A stretch of DNA of 64,000 bases from Otis tarda (taxonomy: Eukaryota > Chordata > Aves > Otidiformes > Otididae): NCBI GenBank assembly GCA_026413225.1, contig CM048591.1:77054009-77118008 (forward strand), given 5' to 3'. The translations under genes and the position numbers were made by a program. Under the pieces are notes generated by a model. The model saw nothing but the letters and a program-made list of their open reading frames with translations. It was not told the origin of the DNA and made no database searches. Below are positions 38,668 to 52,000 of the stretch, one piece after another. The first letter of the stretch is position 1, and each line of letters opens with the position of its first letter.

Positions 38668-39175
38668 GATAAGCATGTTGAGTTTGGAGGAATAAGCCTG
38701 TTAAATAGTAAACAGCTCCTTACTGGACAGTAGACCTGAACTAGAGCAGAGCCATTCTCTGCTACTATTACTTACTGTAACCGTCACCCCAAAAAAGCAA
38801 ATGTGGCCTTTATTTAGAAAAAGCATCTGGAAAGATCCTACTTGCTAAAGCATTTGCTTCACTGATGTGGTTGGTAGTTGCTTGGCCAGGAAAACATTCA
38901 GATAAGGTGAGGTACTTGTCGAAAGATAAACAGTTAAGAATAGGAACAGGTAAAAGAAAAATAGAGATATGCCAAAAAGCCCTTTATTCTTAAAAAGTGT
39001 GACCTCTCGTGTTTCCCTGTGCTTACAGTGTCTCGTCCAGGTCTGCTGGGTTTTTTTGCATCCTTCCTGTTGACATGTAAGCAAATCTCACAGGCTTTTA
39101 ATTGTCTGGCCCATCAGAGACATTGTGGATTAAATTATACCACAAATTCTAAGCATCAGAGGTGCATCTTTTGCC

Positions 39176-39726
39176 CCTCTACTCTGCCCTGGTGAGACCC
39201 CACCTGGAGTACTGCGTCCAGTTCTGGAGCCCCCAACACAAGAAGGACATGGACCAGTTGGAAAGGGTCCAGAGGAGGCCACAAAGATGCTGAGAGGGCC
39301 GGAGCACCTCCCCTATGAGGCCAGGCTGAGAGAGCTGGGGCTGTTCAGCCTGGAGAAGAGGAGGCTCCGGGGAGACCTGAGAGCGGTCTTCCAGTACCTC
39401 AAGGGGGCTGCAGGAAAGGTGGGGAGAAGCTGTTCAGTAGGGCCTGTTGTGATAGGACAAGGGGTAATGGGTTTAAATTAGAAGGAGGTAGGTTTAGATT
39501 AGATATTAGAAAAAAATTTTTTACAATGAGAGTTGTAGAGCACTGTCCCAGGTTGCCCAGAGAGGCGGTGGATGCCCCATCCCTAGAAGTGTTCAAGGCC
39601 AGGCTGGATGAGGCTCTGAGCAACCTGATCTAGTCAGGGATGTCCCTGCTCTTGCAGGGGGTTGGACTAGATGACCTTTGAAGGTCCCTTCCAACTCTAA
39701 CCATTCTATGATTCTATGATTCTATC
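39176..39726 (+). mobile_element. CR1-4: 5'-truncated CR1 LINE with frameshifted ORF2
   Basis: It starts in ORF2 (CTCTGCCCTGGTGAGACC, then TGGAGTACTGCGTCCAGTTC) and ends in the octamer tail ATTCTATG repeated about three times. The first frame shows the blocks [20 protein letters not shown] and VFQYLKG. It then leaves frame near 39405-39415, where CR1-2 has one extra base, so a 1-bp deletion broke ORF2. The rest resembles CR1-2 very closely, including 116 identical bases (39430-39545 against 11309-11424). It retains more 5' sequence than CR1-2, so the two are separate truncated insertions of the same subfamily, not a segmental duplication. Confidence 0.97.
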
Positions 39727-42700
39727 TGTTATTTAAATGCCCACTTACAGTTCTCTGTGTAGTCTGCCTCTGTGTTACGGTAATTTTTTTTGCGTTTAGT
39801 GGGCAGTAACTATTTTGGTATATTATGATGATTAAATTTATACCTCTGGAGGAAATGAATTGAAAATAGCAAACACACCCCCTTCTCTGATTAAACAGTT
39901 ATAGTAACTGTTTATAAATCACTTTTAGTGTCTGTGTTAAGCTCACATTAAATCATCTTTAAAATCTGTGTGTATGTAAGGCACTTTGAAATTGTCTATT
40001 CATAAACAAATGCATCATGTAGATATTCAAAGTGAGTGGTTCATAAAAATTATAGCAGAGAGGTAATGCACTCCCGTAGATTTAAAAATTCACGTTCTCT
40101 CAGGAATTAGGTTAAGTGAATATTTGATAAGGACTCACCAAACTGATGTGGCAGACTCCTGTTCCCCTCCAGCCCCTTTCGGAGACAGCGCAGACTGGAA
40201 GTCTACCTTCTAAGAGCAGCGCATCCATTTTTAATACCTTACATTTTTATGCACGTGAAGGCAGAGGCTTGGAATGGTTTGTAAACGAGGACCCTGAAAT
40301 GCCTGATAGAATTCAATGCTTGAGGAAAGAAAAAATCCTGAAGGAGATTGGACTTGGGGCAGAAGTAAGCTTCAATAGTTTCGAAGTTCAGCTCTGTTGA
40401 GTACTGGCTGACACATCTCACTCTCTGTGTCTGGGCATTTTGCCTCTAATTAAATTAATTTTGTCCTTGCTATGGGCTTTTTTGGTTGCCAGGTTTACTG
40501 TTTTGTTATTTTTTATATCTTTCATATGACAAGTTCGTAGGTATTCTTACGGTTTCCTGCATGCCTGGAAACGTTTTAAAAATGAACAGATTTACTACAC
40601 GCTGCCTGCCCTTCCGTTACATCGCAGGTGTTGTGCGTGCATTTCATCAATAGAAAAATATGAACCTGCAATTAAATGTCGGTGTTTTGGACAGCATATT
40701 AAGAACGTGTCTGCGATGTCTGCACATCCCGTGTACCTTCTGACTGGAGTGGCCGGCTCCCTGTTGCTAGCTCTCTCCGTCTGGCGTGGCTGACACAGGC
40801 TGCTGGAGGTGTTGGGCCTGTTTTGGATCTAAGGGGTGGTGGGTCCAAATGCGAATACCCCTCAACAATTGCCATTGGTTCCTACATGTCTTGATCTCTC
40901 CTGGCTGGATTAGAAACTTCATGTGATAGATAATCTGCATCTGTCCTTAAAATGTGGGAAAGAGTGGTTGGTTCTCGTACTGCTTTGTGAATTCCCAGCA
41001 AACCCAGATAATAGCACAAATATTAGAGTGCATAGGTCTGCTGGCTGAGACATGCAGGAGTAAGTTCCCTAAGTACTCTCACAGAGCGTGACTTGTAAAA
41101 TTTGGTTTTTTTTTGTTCAGAATTCCCCAGGGATATTTTAGGTTTGTTTTCTGGTCAGAGGTTTACAGAAAGCAAAGCCGATCCATCATTTAACAGATGC
41201 AGAGAGTAGGGGATGCTGAAGAGGAACCTTTTAAAGTTCTGAAATGGAGAAATCAACGTAACTGAAGGGGTTGTTTCATCAAATAGCACCAGAAAACTCT
41301 TTCAAAGGTGTATTTCCGCTTTGGCAATAAAATTGTGTTGCAGGAGACGACACCTTTCCAGACTCTGCTTGGTAAGAACGTGAGTAGCTGGCAGGCAGGA
41401 GAGCAGCAGTTACCGACGGCTGTCCTCCATGAGCGTCCTGGGAACAGGAGAGCCAGCAGTGCCCCTTGTGAATGTTAAAAATATTCACAGGCTTCTAGGG
41501 ACTGCTAAAATAAGATGTTTCAGGGTTTAGTGGGTTAGTTTTAGCATTACTAGAAAGTCAAAGCTATGTGGTGGATAATTCCTGAGTGCGTCTGTTGTGT
41601 GTCTTCATCACCAAAGAAAACAGTCAAGAACGCGTTTTTGAGCTCTGGTTTTACTCCCTTAGGCACAAATTTCTCATGTTATGCTGTTTTCTTAGAGTGT
41701 ATGATTTTTACACCACTGTGAATTATTGCTCTCAAGTGTTTTTTTGTAAGAGTTGCTAAATATTTGTGGGAGCATGTTCTTAAGTTACAATTATAACAAA
41801 ATAAAGCGTTTATTTTTTTGAAGATAACTTGAGACTCAGCTGCCTTTGTTCCCTGACATATATTATTACTGATTATTGTCTCAAAATTGTTATAAAGTTA
41901 CAACAGAGCAAAGTGATCATTAATTTACTGAATATTTTACTATATTAAAGATTTGGAATAAGGTACTTAGGACCAAGCTTTTTCTAACCGTTTCGGTTCT
42001 TGCAGGAAGCAGTTTCTGTTTCCATTTCTCTTTACTGTAATTGAGGAAAAATTTTCAGACTTCTCAATCATGAGTTAAAAATGAGAATGCTGTACTTTCA
42101 GCACCAGTTGTTGATTACCTGTTACCCAGAAAAGCTGAAGTTTCTCAAATAAAGAAGCTAATGAGGAAAAGAAAAAGGCAGAAGGAAAAGTTATAAGGTT
42201 GCCTCATTTGTTTCTCCAAATTCATGTTTGGTCTGCTTGGTCCAAACACGTAAATCTGATGTTTCTAATTAACTTGCTTATTAGATTGATGGTTTGAAGT
42301 TCCCTTTGAGATGCAAATTATGGGATCAGGTTTCTCAAACATAGAAATAATTCAAGTCAGAATCTCTGGCTGCTCAGGCAAGTAACTAAAAAACTTTGTT
42401 AAACAACAAATAACTAAAATTCCAGAGAAGATGCTGCAGTGAGGAAGGGAGGCCTCCGTCCCTCCGGCTGCGGGGAGCCGGGTGCATCGGCCTGAAGAGA
42501 ATCCTGGAGCTGTGGATCCTGGATCATGACAGGTGCTTTCCCTCACAGGGTGAGGGGTTTCAGTCCCTAAGAAGGGGTGAGCAGTTGCCCTTCCTCGTTA
42601 GCATCAGCTATGAGACGGATTCCCTCTTAGCTGTCGGTTTATGTAACATCTCAGTCAGAGATGCTTACATTTTTGCTTATATTGCAGAAGTTTGATGTTA

Positions 42701-45700
42701 ACTTGTTCAGGGTTGTGCGTTCCACAGACAGCTAGAGAAAAATTCACCATTGCTGTGGTGAATCAGAATTAATTTGTCTTCTTTTTTTTACTATCCCCTT
42801 CATGCAGATTCTCGTCCCTGTTCATTCAGGTACTTCTTTCCAGCAGTCTTCCTTGTCTTTTTAATGATTGCGGCTTCTGTTTATGTTCATGTGCCCGCTC
42901 TTCTGCTTTGATGCACAGAAAGGATTTGTAAGAGTTTCTTTGAGGGGCAGAAAAAACGTACTGGAGGGTTTGTAGTTAGTGGTCTAACGTCCTAAAATTG
43001 GCACAGACGGCTCAAACTCAGCCTGCTTCCGGCTGGGCTTTGGGAATGAATAATCACTCGTAAGATTTTTAGTTTCACCATAGTATTTTTCACAGAATAT
43101 TAGCACTATTTTTGCTTTACCAGTCCCCGAGGAATGAAGACATTTTATAGATTAACTAGAGTGTATAAATGTATAGGAAGCTTTTATTTTCAGACACTAG
43201 TCTTTCATTAAGTGTAAAACCCATTGTTCAAAGGGAAACCACGATGGAATGAATGTTACTGCTTTTCTGAATTTTTGTGCATTAATGTAGGGGAAGTATT
43301 TGGAGAAGCTTTGAAGCTGATTTAACTGGAAGTTCTTCTGTGGGCATACAGGAACTTACCTTGTAATGAAGCTTTCATTCTGTGCAGAGTGCCATTCAGC
43401 TGCGGCACTTGGAAGAAATTTTTTACTTCTGCTAGATTATTGCTAACACCGTGTAGGGAGGGCACCCGGCATAACGCATCGGTGCTCGTCGAGCCGGCGA
43501 TGTGCGTGAATTCCTGCTGGCAGGAGCCGCGGGGCAAGGCGTGCGCGCTCAGCCGCAGAGCTGCCCTGTGCCTGGGGAGGGAGCTTCTTCTGGTGGGACA
43601 ATGAGGCAGCGGTTTCACCTGAGATTGGTTCAAGAGCTCTTATAAGGAAAGCTGACAGGATGAGATTAGAAATACCGACGAGTTTCTCAGAAAAGTTCAT
43701 TTTAAAGGAGGTCAAGAGAGCTGGGTTGACAGATAAATTTTAGGTTCAGCCGAGAATCTGCTCTCTGTGTTGAAAATTGCGATGCACTTCCCTGCACTGC
43801 TTAATTCTCTCGCTGTGTAATCACCATAAGGACTTAATAATTACTGAATGAAAGTCTTACTGTAGGTCTAGTCCAAGATGTAGAGGAAAAAGAAAGAACT
43901 ATGACAATCTCCTTTTCAAGCGGCGATTAACATTTTACTGAACACAGATGTTACAAAATTTTCACATTGCCTAAAAGAAACTTTTGGAAGTTACTGAGAA
44001 CTAATAAAGAGCTGAGGTTTGGGAAGAAAAAAGCAAGCTTGTTCAGAATATGAGAAGTATAACAATGAGTTTCTGGAGAAAGTGGGTTTTTTTGATGGAT
44101 TTGGTGATTTAAAGTAACTTTTAACAAGCAATTTAAATTTTTTACTCTCTGAAATCTGGTAAGTTCTGTACTACCAAGTTTTATTATTCATCTCGCCTTC
44201 AGTGAACATCAGATTGTTTTCCAAAAAGCTCACTTGTCATTAAGAAGAAAGAGGACCAGTGACCATTCTGCTAAAAGTCTGCAAATCAAATATACGTTAT
44301 TAGAAGTTTGTTTCAGCCTACTTCAAAGTTTTGTGGACACACTTGATTTTTTTTTTTTGTAATTATCATTTGCTGTAGCTGTTTCTGGTACCAGTGTGTT
44401 CATGTCATCAAGAAATTGCCACAGAACGTAGGAATTTCCTGAGCAGGAACGGGACCTGCCTTAAACACGAGCAGAGGTGGAGGAAGCGTACGTGTCTACC
44501 TGAGATCAGACGTGTGTCCGCAGCACAGAGAATACCTCAGAGCAGGTCAGGAAATGAAATTCCACTGTGTGAAAAAAGCCTGACAGAAGTTTTACTTTGG
44601 GCTTTTTTTTTTTTTTTTCTTGCTGCTAGTATTTTGAAGTATTTTGTTCTACAAGCATTGAACTTTTTATGAGCTCAAATCCCTTTTTTTTTTCCAGAAA
44701 AAGTTTGCTTCAGCAGCCCTGGGGTCTACAGCAGCTGAGGAAACTGGGCACCAAGCTTCCCATCGCTCGCTCAGCGGCCTCTCTGTCTTGCCTGGTTTGT
44801 TCTGCCTGAAAGTTGGAGCAGAGACTTTTCCAAGCATGTTTCTGTTTAGCTGAGTCATTTTTTTTCAATAGTAAATACATTCTACAAGCAATTTTTCTTT
44901 TTTTTCCTTGACTTCTGCAGTCCTCCGTACCGTGGCCAAGAGCTACAACTGAGCTGTTAAGTTTCGTAGGTTGTTTTGTACCCGTCTGTGTTGCTCGTTG
45001 AGTTCTTTGCCCCTGTTGGTTTTTTTCTCCTGGACTTTTAAAAAGGTGTATGTCTCTTGTTGTTGCCCATCCTTTTTCAGAATCTTCTGCTGGTCTCTCA
45101 GCTCAGGTTTGAGAGAGGAACGTGAAAGGAACATGACGTGCGCCGTCTTCTACCAGGAAGAAGTCAGTAGGCTGCTTGAGTAATTGCAGTTTAGCAGGGT
45201 CGGTATGCTCACACCACCAAGACGGGGCACGTCTTCAACAGAAGTAGAGTATCTAGTGCCCTACACAGGTTTTCTTCACCAAATAGTGTCCCTGTTATAT
45301 GTGTTTATTTATTTATTACTGCCTGGAAAAGTATTCTCTTCAGACATTCACCTCTCGCTGCTGGTTGACAATCAGTGTCCTACCTTGTGCAGCCCTTCCG
45401 GAGCCTCGCTGTTGAGGTGAGGGGCATGGCTGGAGGCTCCCGGTTCTTTCTGGCCGCACGGATCAGCAAGCGTGATTTATGTCAGGAATGACCCCGCTTG
45501 TGGGAAGCAAAGGCATGAGAGTACTGTGCTTGTACGTGACTTTTGATAGCACGGGTTTGCAGCATTTTCTGAGAGCTGTCAAACACTGTGTAATAACGAG
45601 ACTCTGCAGGGTTACTGGTGTTCTTGCGGTCTCACCGTTACTGTCTGATTTAATTAATTATTTTGTCTGGTAATTGGAATGCAATACTAAAAGCATCAAG

Positions 45701-48555
45701 TATTATCTGTAAAGATGAATAACTACTTGTTGAGAATAAAACGTTTATGCCCCTGTATTAGGTCAGAAGTATCAATTTTAATAAGTCAGTCATTTTTTTA
45801 AAATTTCTTAGCTACATTTTATGTATACTTATAATGAAATAGAAGTATTTTATTAGTAATTGTGCATGAAGATGACAGTTTGATAAAATATGGCATCTTA
45901 TGCAACTGTCTGGCTAGTTTTTATAATATTTAAAAAACTAAAGCATGCTAATAATTTCAGTCAAGCATTCAGAAAGGAGTTATACTATCTTTAGTTACAG
46001 GATCGTGTGCTTTTTGGTTTTTTGTTTCTTGTGGTATCATGCCACGCTCACTGAAGACACACTAAATAGTTTGAAATGAGCTGGAGGTGCTGTCATTGAC
46101 GCTTCTCTGTAAATCCTTTGAAAAGATGCAGACGGGGAAGCAAATGAGAAAAGGAGATCGGGAAAAAGGGGATGGACAAGGTTAAAGTAGTTAAATGCTG
46201 ATGTGGAGAATATATTTCCTTGTTGCAGAGTTGCTAGAAGGTATTTCGCTTTTTTACCATGTGCTGAGTTTGGAGTGCCGGAACCAGTGCCACAGGGTTC
46301 ATTGCTCCAGAAAATTTGCGTCCGTTAAGCATGGATGCCTTAATTCATCACAGGATTTCTGCAGCAATAAAATAATGTGGTGGAAAAACAGTTACTGATT
46401 GCCTATTGGATAATATGCACCAGGAGGTAAATTTTAGAGAATAAATTTGAATGAGCATTTTATTTTGGCCCTTCCTTGCCTTCAGGAGATTAACTTTAGG
46501 ATACCATAGAGGTGTTTGTAGGTACCCCATACGTTTTCAAATATCTAGTGGTACGCATTTACCTGCTACTCATTTTTTTCCTAGCATAATTCCTTCAGCT
46601 AATTTTCCTGTTTTTTTTTTTTTAAATATATTGCTATTCTACAATGAGTAATGTATATTTTTTTTATGCTAAACTATTCTGTTTTATTGCAAATATAGAT
46701 AATGAAATGTGATTCTCTTACTGGTACACCCAATGGCAGGAATTAAAAAAGTTCTTACGACCATGTCAGAGGCTTACTTATTTGAAACAGGAGACCTTGT
46801 TTTGGTTGCAAGTTGAGGAAAATGTTTGCGTATCAGTTGTGTTGCAATTTTATCTGATAGAGCGCCAAGCTATTACAAAGTGCTTTAGCATGAGTAAAGA
46901 ATGTCGCAAGTAAATGAAGAAATGCAGAGAACTCGTGAAGGCAGCGGCAGAAATGGGTTTGGTTTAGATAATCGTGTTCCAGTACTGTTACACAGGTCCA
47001 CGGTAGCCGTTTACGGTGTGAGGCCCGGCGATTTGGGCTGTACAATCTGCTTTACCAGAAGGACACAGTGGTCTCCCAAGTTGACTACTGAATGCTGTCC
47101 AGCTCAGCCGTTACGTCTGTTTCCCGGGCGAAATATCAAATGTGCTGTTACAGCTGCATTGCTGGGACTGACAAAGTCTTTCCTGCGTTATTCCCTTGTT
47201 CTGTAACGTTAAACTTCACGATTCCTTAGAAGCAGGCTGCTTTTCTCAGTGTTTCTGAGTTCTGTATTCCTCTATGTCGTTTAGATTGTGAGTTTAAAAA
47301 TATGATTTAAGGAAATAATTTAGCTAGTAAGTGAATTTGAAGTATTATGGTCATAAGTGTAACATCTCACTTATAACTCAGTTCTTGTAGCTTAAATATA
47401 TTCAGTGGTCACACCCATTTACCAGTCAAACCCGTAGCAATTCAGACAGTGCATCGTATGTTTGTGTTCTCTAATTCCTGGATTTTTTTTTTTAATTTTC
47501 AAAAAGATTTTAGTTGTCTCCAAAACTGCTTGGGAGGATTGTGTGGCAATTTTGCTAGTGTTTCTATCTTCTCGTGTGTTAAAGCACCGTGCTCCATCTT
47601 CTAGTGCTGAGACGAGTGCTGCTTTAAGTAAAATCATTCCTTTGCCTGGGACAATGTTTGCAGAACCAAACCACAGGGTATGTCTGTTCTTTTATGCTAA
47701 ACAGGAAAATTACCACATGTAGACAAAATATTCACTATGTAAAAAAAAAAAAATAGGAGGGAGGGGGGAGATTGAATCTGTTGCTATTTTCTGTGTCTGA
47801 GATGAAGGAGAATATTCAAGTGATGAAGGTCTACATGGAAGATAAATGTGGGTCCTGGGTTGGTCTGGATGGTAACTGAACGTGCTAGACTGTAAACAGG
47901 AAAATTGTGTACAAAGTAAACTGGTCTCAGTGTTTCGTCGCTGACAAATCTGGTGCTTAAACAGCTGCAGATGAATTACTGGGTTGTACAGGGAAGCAGA
48001 TGGAGCCTCCGAAACTTGAATGCAAAATTAGGACTTTTAAGATTTAGCATGTTTTCGAAAAGACATGAAGGAACTGCACATCAAAACCAGCAACTCGTTC
48101 CTGAGCGATGGGCCTTGTATTTTGCTGGAAATACTAGGGAGCGGAGAAGGGGATCAGAGGTTCATTCATACAGAGGTTCATTCGTGTTCCATCACATGTG
48201 AAAACTGTGAAGTGAGACGAAGGCACATGCGCTGTATGTATTTTGGGGTCTTCTGGCAGTACTGCAAACCCGATCATTCTTTCGACCGTGTTCAGGGCCA
48301 CCCCCTTCCCTGGCGACGATGCTGAGCCTGCACCTGCGCAGAGAAGCCAGCAAGCTTCTGGCGTGGATGAAGGACCGCACTTGTGGCAGCGATTCGGTGG
48401 TCAGACCAGGCCTTTGTCAAACTGTACTGCTCTGAAGTGGCCGTATCTATTATTATGATTTATTTTCTCCTCATAATGTCATCATTCAGCTATGAAGTAA
48501 ATTTAATTTAGAGTAGAATAAAGCAGAAATAAGTAGAGCAAGTGAGATGCACGAG
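39727..48555. other. Unique non-coding DNA between CR1-4 and CR1-5
   Basis: About 8.8 kb with no recognised gene. It is AT-rich with many short homopolymers. A GC-richer patch lies at 43440-43600 and a short (TTTA)n at about 45301-45317. A 13-base A run precedes a GGAGGGAGGGGGG tract near 47741-47770. A 16-bp direct repeat (CAGAGGTTCATTC core) lies at 48155-48186. Open frames are all about 100 codons or less with no motif I recognise. Confidence 0.65.
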
Positions 48556-49055
48556 TCATAGAATCATAGAATCATAGAATGGTTAGGGTTGGAAGGGACC
48601 TTCAAAGGCCATCCAGTCCAACCCCCCTGCAAGGAGCAGGGACATCCCTGACTAGATCAGGTTGCTCAGAGCCTCATCCAGCCTGGCCTGGAACGTCTCC
48701 AGGGATGGGGCATCCACCACCTTTCTGGGCAACCTGTTTCAGTGTCCTATAACTCGCATTGTAAAAAATTTTTTCCTAATTTCCAATCTAAATCTTTCCC
48801 CCTCTATTTTAAAACCATTACCCCTCGTCCTATTGCAACAGGCCCTACTGAACAGCCTCTCCCCATCTTTCCTGCAGGCCGCCTTGAGGTACTGGAAGAC
48901 CGCTATCAGGTCTCCCCGGAGCCTCCTCTTCTCCAGGCTGAACAGCCCCAACTCTCTCAGCCTGGCCTCATAGGAGAGGTGCTCCGGCCCTTCTATCATC
49001 TTTGTGGCCCTCCTCTGGACCTTCTCCAACTGGTCCATGTCCTTTTTGTGTTGGG
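48556..49055 (-). mobile_element. CR1-5: 5'-truncated CR1 LINE with premature stop in ORF2
   Basis: The plus strand opens with three reverse-complemented octamers (TCATAGAATCATAGAATCAT) followed by the standard CR1 3' blocks. On the minus strand a frame starting at 49038 shows [39 protein letters not shown] and [11 protein letters not shown]. It ends at 48739, where the conserved Trp of the HWPRLP-type block has become a TGA stop. It shares the CTGACTAGATCAGG variant with CR1-2 and CR1-4 and lies opposite to them, forming inverted repeats. It is a dead copy. Confidence 0.97.
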
Positions 49056-52000
49056 TCAGATGTGCTTGTGATGGAGTATGGAACCAGAGAGAGCGTTGTT
49101 CTGTAGGATTTATTCATAGCCACCTGGAAAATGACAGGATGTTCTTCTCTTTTCTAGAGCAGAGCATCAACACAATGGAGGATGCTCTGCTTGTGACACT
49201 GTTAAACGCTGAGAACAGAGAGGTGTAGGTGTCCGTGGTTGTCCCGTGAGCTGCTCCACTGCTTCAGTTAAATTGTCTGTTGCTGGAGGCCAGTGGCCCT
49301 TCCTCTTCCTGGCAGATGCAGCTCTTCCATCGTTTTCCAGATCACGCTCGGGGAAGGAACTCTATTTATACACATACTTCTGCAAAAGCTGATTTCTGCT
49401 ATGGGTTTATTTTTTGCTTTTAGATATTGTATAATTTAGGGGGTATTCTGTTTCTCTGCCAAACTGCAGAGCAGCACAGCAAAGCAGCAGTGCGTGTGTC
49501 ACTTCACGGACTTGGCTGCTCTGCCCAGGGAGACTAGTCTCCTGTCTCATCTATTTTGTGCCCTCGAAATGGTTAAAAAAATTACAGCTATTTACGTATT
49601 TTTCCCAGGAACCTGTTCTGGAGAAACTGTCTAAAAAGCTACACTGTAAACTATTTCTTAAATATTTTTAATCACCAAGATTGGTTTAATAGAAAATATT
49701 CTAGAATAGATTTCCTATCAGGAAATCCTTTTTTTTTTTTTTTTTTTTTTTAAAGTAAAATCTTGCTCCTATTTAAATTCCTCAGCTTTCCATTTGTTTT
49801 TACTACAAATTTTACTCCAAGTTTTGTTTTAATTTATCTTTCTGTCTGTCGTAGAATAAATAGTTTTTAAGGAAAACTAATTGGAGCATTGACACTGACA
49901 CTAACCTACAACAAGTAACCAGCTTCTGGGTTTTCCTCTTAGGTCAGCAATTTGCAACCATCTCTCACAACTTGCCCAAAATGCTTGGTTTCCCTGTTGG
50001 CTTGAGGAAAGTAAATAGAAGTATGTCTGTGTTTAATAGTTCTTCCATTACTAAAAATAATCATCATTGTGATGAATTATCAGGACTTTTCTGAAAAAGC
50101 TGAGCATGCAAGCTGAGTTGACAGTAATGAACAATGCCAGGCAGAGCGTCCACACTGAAAACCGGTGACTTTTCTGAGCTCTTTCACTTGGCGTTAGTGA
50201 AAGAAGTGGATCTAACACAGTAAAGGATGTTTTTTAATTTCCTTTCTTCTATTTTAACAACAGATTTTGTTAGATAGTTAATTGTGCTGTATGCCTGCTG
50301 TTGAGGAAGACTCTTATTAGATGTTCCTAGGAAGAACATCTTGAAGACACCTCTGAAAATGCGATGGGAAGGAAAGACTTGAAAATGAGAGCAGACTTTC
50401 CTGCCGTCAGTGAATGTGCATGGCTCTTTTGTTTTCCTCTGTCTTTATGGGTCAGTCTTGAAAATCCCAGCAAGGTTTTTAGTTTAATAAGAACCAGATG
50501 CTGTGGAGGCTGCATAATTAAGACAGAGGAGACTGAGGGAGTTCATATGGAAACTGAGGCAAAGAGCAATTGCCTGCTTGTATTTGCAGGGAGAGGAACG
50601 AGATGAGCAGCTAATATTCACGTTTGGATATCCTAACAGTGGAGGTTGTGTTTTGTGTGGTTGGATGTGCCTGTTTTCTGGTGGAAAATGGATCCAGAGA
50701 AATAAAGGAAGAAAGCTTCTGGATTGTGTTGGGGAGTAGGAAAGTGCAGAAAGGTGATGAGGAGTTTGGATAAAGTGCCAGGAGATAATCGGTGAAAAGC
50801 TTGGCCAGGAGAGGAGTGAAAGCGACTGTGGCTGCTGCAGGGGTTGGTGTGCTGTGTCCCTTTGAGGCTGAGACCCTGGTAAACAAACCATTTTGGGGGG
50901 CTTTTGTATGTTCCCTTTCAAGGTGGTGGGTCTGTGTCGAGTTTGTATAAACGTTAAGCATACTAAGTTTTGGAGAGAATGAGAGAGAAATTAATTAGGT
51001 TCCCTTACACATCACTTTCTGTTTGAACTTACACTTCCCAAAGTCAGCATTTAAAAAAAAAAAAAGGGAAGATAAGGCAACCATGAAAATATATAAGATG
51101 AAAGGCATATCTGTGTCGGTAAAGGTAGTGCAGGACTTCCCAGTGAGATCTTTCTGATCTCAGATAGTGTGGTACCCAGGGCCTCAAAAATTGGTTCCAG
51201 CCCGAACAGGATTGTGGAAGTTCCTCCTGGGAACACGGCACGCAGAACCCATCTCCAGGGCCTCACCTCTGCAGGCTGGCAGAGGGTGGAATCTCCTGTC
51301 CAGCTGAAACTCCAGACCCGTCTGTGCTCTGTGTGTGTCTGGAGGTGTTCGGCTGAGGAATAATCTCAGTTCTGGGCTGCCGGTTACGTCTCAAAGTGCA
51401 TCCACGCGTCTGACTTGGCAGCGTTGCTTCCGTTTTGTGCCCCGCTCTTTCCATGCAGCGGAACAACTTTCCTTTTGGCCTCACTCTTGTGCTTCCCTGG
51501 TGAGTCCTGAAGCTTTCCGTCCCCCGGGCCTGTGTGGGGGTGCCAAAATTTCTGTTTGATCCAGCACCCCAACATTCTGACCATCGCCATTTAAATATTT
51601 ATGGAAGGAGCATTTTACGTTTCATTGTAGTGTCTAATCCTGAGGATGCCAGTGCTGAAACAAAATGGATGGGTTTGGTGAGGTATAAGCCAGATATTGG
51701 AAAAATTGTGTGTCCTTTTATTGCCGTGCTGTCGCTGTTCTTTATCTTCACCGACTTTAACTTGTCTCTCTGCGTGATTCAATTTTTATTCTAACTTGTC
51801 CCGTTATGCTGAGTACAAACTGTGCCAGATTGTCAGTTTTATAAGTGAATCTCTAATGAATATAAAACAGTACCTACTCTACCATGTGAATTTGATGGAT
51901 TAGCAGCATAATTTACAAAGTAAGCTTATTTCTGAAGAAATGATACAGGTTTCTATACAGAATAAATGAGCTATGGAGACTTCATGTTTTCATTACAAAT

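Larger units (their letters stand above)
25657..39175. other. Long unique non-coding stretch with two CpG clusters
   Basis: About 13.5 kb without a recognised gene or dispersed repeat. It contains an A/T-rich interval at 27.4-28.4 kb with several AATAAA signals on the minus strand, CpG clusters at about 35640-35815 and 36767-36916, hairpin-forming sequences near 32.8 and 38.1 kb, a C-run tract at 38167-38191 and an 18-bp tandem duplication at 38632-38667. The longest frame (165 codons, minus, 35995-36492) has no motif I recognise, and its length is within chance expectation for a window of this size. Confidence 0.6.

Noticed and set aside
50484-50921. 145-codon minus-strand frame, Pro/Ser/Leu rich
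   Set aside because: It is the complement of a purine-rich low-complexity stretch, and no protein family is suggested.
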